Both the position numbers and the translations under genes were made by a program. From the NCBI GenBank assembly GCA_009776965.1, contig WRMU01000042.1, positions 1 through 7,327 of the forward strand: DNA of 7,327 bases, read 5' to 3'. Positions 5,827-7,327 of the stretch are shown piece after piece. Numbering within the stretch: the first letter of the stretch is position 1; each line of letters opens with the position of its first letter. This DNA is from Microgenomates group bacterium. Lineage in GTDB: Bacteria; Patescibacteriota; Microgenomatia; UBA1400; PJMF01. The notes beneath the pieces are model-generated. The model worked only from the letters and a program-made list of their open reading frames with translations, ran no database searches and was not told the DNA's origin.

Positions 5827-6292
5827 AAATACCTTTGCCACGACCGCAGGCGGTGAGGCCTTCGCCGGTCGTAAAAGAAATACCAATTCTGGAGAGATCA
5901 AGAGAAAGAGCTTCGGATAAACTAGCAGTGATGGCTGAGCGGTGTTCTTCCAGATGAGGTTTTTGAGCCTCGATGCTGGCAGAAATATTATTGATGGAAT
6001 AGCCTTGGTCGCGGATTTTTTTTAGGAATGGGGCGAGAAAATCGCGGCTATATTTAATGCCAGAGCCGCAAAGAGCGTCGGTGGTGGGAGCGAGCGAGCC
6101 ATCGCCCAAGGCAGTGGAGAGAGCATTACAAAGGGCATGAATAAGAACATCACCATCGCAATTACTATCGAGACTGACAGATTGATCGGGAATTACGTAA
6201 CCGCCCAAAGTGAGAGGGAAACCGTGGTTATTTAGTCTTTCCTCGCGCAAAACATGATGATCAACACCCAGACCAACTAAAAAATCAGACAT
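5795..6292 (-). CDS. ispF: 2-C-methyl-D-erythritol 2,4-cyclodiphosphate synthase, divergent
   Basis: Zinc-dependent trimeric enzyme that cyclises CDP-methylerythritol 2-phosphate with loss of CMP. It has 165 residues, normal for a stand-alone IspF. Metal ligands fit at Asp11, His13 (GVDHH) and His52 (DGDVLIHAL). LGGYVIP (29-35), AQKPHLEEH (109-117), TTGE (141-144) and GRGKGIYAQ (150-158) all match the family. Two places deviate: the HSDGD active-site loop reads NCDGD (44-48), and the usual GDIG-x-x-FPDTDP stretch is replaced by GDGSLAPTTDALCGSGIKYSRD (63-84). Both ends of the pattern are intact, so it is probably an active but divergent clade rather than a decayed gene (inference). The ATG overlaps the ispH stop by 8 bases, with no Shine-Dalgarno. 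It is not fused to ispD, unlike in many proteobacteria. Confidence 0.94.
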   Translation of the reverse strand: MSDFLVGLGVDHHVLREERLNNHGFPLTLGGYVIPDQSVSLDSNCDGDVLIHALCNALSTALGDGSLAPTTDALCGSGIKYSRDFLAPFLKKIRDQGYSINNISASIEAQKPHLEEHRSAITASLSEALSLDLSRIGISFTTGEGLTACGRGKGIYAQVICSLTR

Positions 6293-7166
6293 GGAGGCTT
6301 TCTATTTTTTTAACTACAGCTTGGAAGACAGAGTCGGGGGTGGAGGCGCCAGAGCTTAAGCCGACGACAGCGGAGGGCGACAAACTTGAAAACCATTCTT
6401 TTTGCAGGTCGGCGACACTATCAATGAGATAAACTTTCTTCTCAGGAGCGACCTGACGGGCGGTTTCGGCGAGGCGATGAGTATTAGAGGAATTGTTACC
6501 ACCAACGACAATAATCAAGTCGGTCTCACGAGCTAAATCCATCATGGCTTTTTGGCGATCGGTGGTGGCAGGGCAAATATGAGGATGGATAGTGATAGCA
6601 CTATAGCGGTTTTTAAGCTCGTCGAGAGCAGCGGCAGTCTCAAGTAGGGAGAGAGTAGTTTGGGTGAGAACGATGGTATGAGCGGGATCGGCGAGGGTGA
6701 GGGAAGGGAGATCGGCGAGAGTGACGAGAGTGATATGATCGGGAGCTTCGCCTAAAACACCGAGAGCTTCTTCATGCTGGAGGTCGGAGGCAAGATAGAT
6801 AATTTTTTTGCCTTGTGCGGCGAGTTTTCTGACGAGGAGATGAACTTTTTGCACCATGGGGCAAGTGGCATCGACAATAGTGAGATTTCTTTGTTTGGCT
6901 TCTTCGATGGTTTGAGGAGGGAGGCCGTGGGATTTGATGATCATAATGCTATTGGGGGGAATATCGGAGAGGTTATTGACAGTGGTGATATTAAAGTCTT
7001 GTTTGAGTTGTTTGGTGACATGGTGGTTATGGACTAGCTCTCCGAGAATATAGACAGGAGCGGGATTGTTTTGGGCGGTTTGAGTGGCGATTTTGAGGGC
7101 ACCAGAGACACCAAAGAGCCCATTATTGCCACAAAAGCCATAGTGAGCAGCTATTTTCACCTTCAT
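6285..7166 (-). CDS. ispH: 4-hydroxy-3-methylbut-2-enyl diphosphate reductase
   Basis: Iron-sulfur enzyme (LytB) that reduces HMBPP to IPP and DMAPP, the last MEP step. It has 293 residues. The three cluster cysteines are Cys12 (GFC), Cys102 (DATCPMVQKVH) and Cys198 (HICPATTDRQ). Substrate-binding residues are also present: His46 (GELVHN), His80 (KSHG), His131 and Glu133 (QHEEALG), TQTTLS (168-173), NSSNTHRL (225-232) and SSGASTPD (271-278). An oddity is the segment right after Cys12, GNNGLFGVSGAL, which appears about five residues longer than the usual GFC-x-GV-x-RA-I. The start at 7166 has no Shine-Dalgarno (CCCC precedes it). It is first in the ispH-F-E-G run and ends with TGA, confirming TGA as a stop here. 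A putative IS30 end lies only about 32 bases upstream. Confidence 0.97.
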   Translation of the reverse strand: MKVKIAAHYGFCGNNGLFGVSGALKIATQTAQNNPAPVYILGELVHNHHVTKQLKQDFNITTVNNLSDIPPNSIMIIKSHGLPPQTIEEAKQRNLTIVDATCPMVQKVHLLVRKLAAQGKKIIYLASDLQHEEALGVLGEAPDHITLVTLADLPSLTLADPAHTIVLTQTTLSLLETAAALDELKNRYSAITIHPHICPATTDRQKAMMDLARETDLIIVVGGNNSSNTHRLAETARQVAPEKKVYLIDSVADLQKEWFSSLSPSAVVGLSSGASTPDSVFQAVVKKIESLHV

Positions 7167-7198
7167 AGGGGATTAGTCGCTATTGCCAATAAAAAACA

Positions 7199-7221
7199 TG
7201 TAGATCACGAGTTCTAAAACC
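7199..7221 (+). repeat. candidate left terminal inverted repeat of an IS30-like element
   Basis: The segment beginning TGTAGATCACGAGTTC starts with the same seven bases (TGTAGAT) as I recall for the E. coli IS30 end, and lies about 50 bases before a transposase start, a normal place for an IS end. The matching right end is beyond the window, so neither the inverted repeat nor the target duplication can be confirmed. Confidence 0.4.
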
Positions 7222-7224
7222 AAA

Positions 7225-7245
7225 CCGGACAGTATAATGATCCGG
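7225..7245. promoter_or_regulatory. overlapping divergent -10 elements inside an inverted repeat
   Basis: On the plus strand TATAAT at 7233-7238 lies 9 bases before the transposase ATG, without a convincing -35. On the minus strand TATACT at 7231-7236 has TTGTTT 17 bases upstream (7254-7259) and points to ispH, giving a leader of roughly 57 bases. CCGGA (7225-7229) and TCCGG (7241-7245) flank both -10 boxes as inverted arms, a possible operator. Promoter activity in either direction is inferred from sequence only. Confidence 0.45.
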
Positions 7246-7247
7246 AT

Positions 7248-7327
7248 ATGGCAAAACAAATAGATTTTAATGAACGACAACAGATTGATTCTCTGTTAAA
7301 GCAGCAAGTTTCAATGAGAAACATAGC
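7248..7327 (+). CDS. IS30-family transposase, N-terminal fragment cut by window edge
   Basis: Twenty-six complete codons run from the ATG at 7248 to the window end. The peptide contains FNERQQIDSLLKQQVSMRNI, which fits the N-terminal helix-turn-helix of IS30-family transposases (pattern L/F-x-x-E-R-x-x-I-x-x-L-L-x-x-x-x-S-x-x-x-I-A), the domain that binds the IS ends. The DDE catalytic domain would lie downstream, out of view. It is the only plus-strand gene and diverges from ispH. No Shine-Dalgarno is seen, and the TATAAT box 9 bases ahead suggests a transcript with almost no leader. An alternative is another helix-turn-helix protein, such as a resolvase-like or small regulator, since only 26 residues are visible. 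Confidence 0.6.
   Translation, partial: MAKQIDFNERQQIDSLLKQQVSMRNI

Noticed and set aside
5827..5901. 25-codon N-terminal extension of ispE from an upstream ATG
   Set aside because: The residues do not resemble IspE, would deepen the overlap with ispF to over 100 bases, and the internal ATG at 5826 has a purine-rich ribosome-binding site and places the PAKLNL motif normally.
3339..6287. Possible alternative genetic code with TGA as a sense codon
   Set aside because: TGA ends both ispH and the membrane protein at expected family or frame ends, and no gene needs TGA read-through.
6687..6719. Imperfect 24-base direct repeat in ispH (ATCGGCGAG occurring twice), giving TLADLPS/TLADPA in the protein
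   Set aside because: A short local duplication in a variable surface region of an intact gene; no sign of function beyond codon-level chance or slippage.
352..7037. Several open frames of 66-88 codons on the plus strand (for example 808-1074, 1071-1271, 4530-4787, 6774-7037)
   Set aside because: They lie antisense to well-identified conserved genes, have no family resemblance and no supporting ribosome-binding or promoter signals.

Overview
The window looks like chromosomal housekeeping DNA from a bacterium with divergent, compact genes, tentatively a member of the Candidate Phyla Radiation (Patescibacteria). The hints are a zinc-free uS4 starting MARYTGPK, an IF-1 with a long basic N-terminal tail, an atypical IspF active-site loop, short or overlapping gene junctions, and two promoters placed so close to the start codon that the mRNAs would be essentially leaderless. 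TGA is used as a stop (ispH and the small membrane protein gene), which argues against code 25 lineages such as Gracilibacteria. The phylum assignment is inference; no rRNA is present. A complete-looking late MEP block would be notable for that group, where isoprenoid synthesis is often missing.

Layout, all on the minus strand except the last feature, so transcription runs from high to low coordinates. (1) 7248-7327, plus strand: the first 26 codons of an IS30-like transposase, cut by the window end, with a candidate IS terminus near 7199. (2) 7166 down to 3912: a tightly overlapping operon ispH-ispF-ispE-ispG, four of the five post-DXP/MEP enzymes (ispD, dxs and dxr are not here). (3) 3818 down to 3339: a single gene for an unrecognised four-helix, tryptophan-rich membrane protein, with its own extended -10 promoter and the best Shine-Dalgarno in the window. 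(4) 3250 down to 1: infA-rpmJ-rpsM-rpsK-rpsD-rpoA-rplQ, the classical alpha operon with the infA-rpmJ end of spc, but without secY, adk or map ahead of infA. It has a strong promoter right at infA and a second candidate before rpmJ. rplQ runs off the window.

Functionally the two large blocks are independent: the first makes IPP/DMAPP from CDP-methylerythritol, the second makes initiation factor 1, ribosomal proteins bL36, uS13, uS11, uS4 and bL17, and the RNA polymerase alpha subunit. No stretch above 300 bases lacks a gene; the longest gaps (about 90 bases each at 3251-3338, 3819-3911 and 7167-7247) hold promoters, a hairpin and the putative IS end. I see no tRNA, rRNA, CRISPR or obviously new multi-gene system; the points of interest are in gene architecture, start-site arrangement and residue-level oddities.
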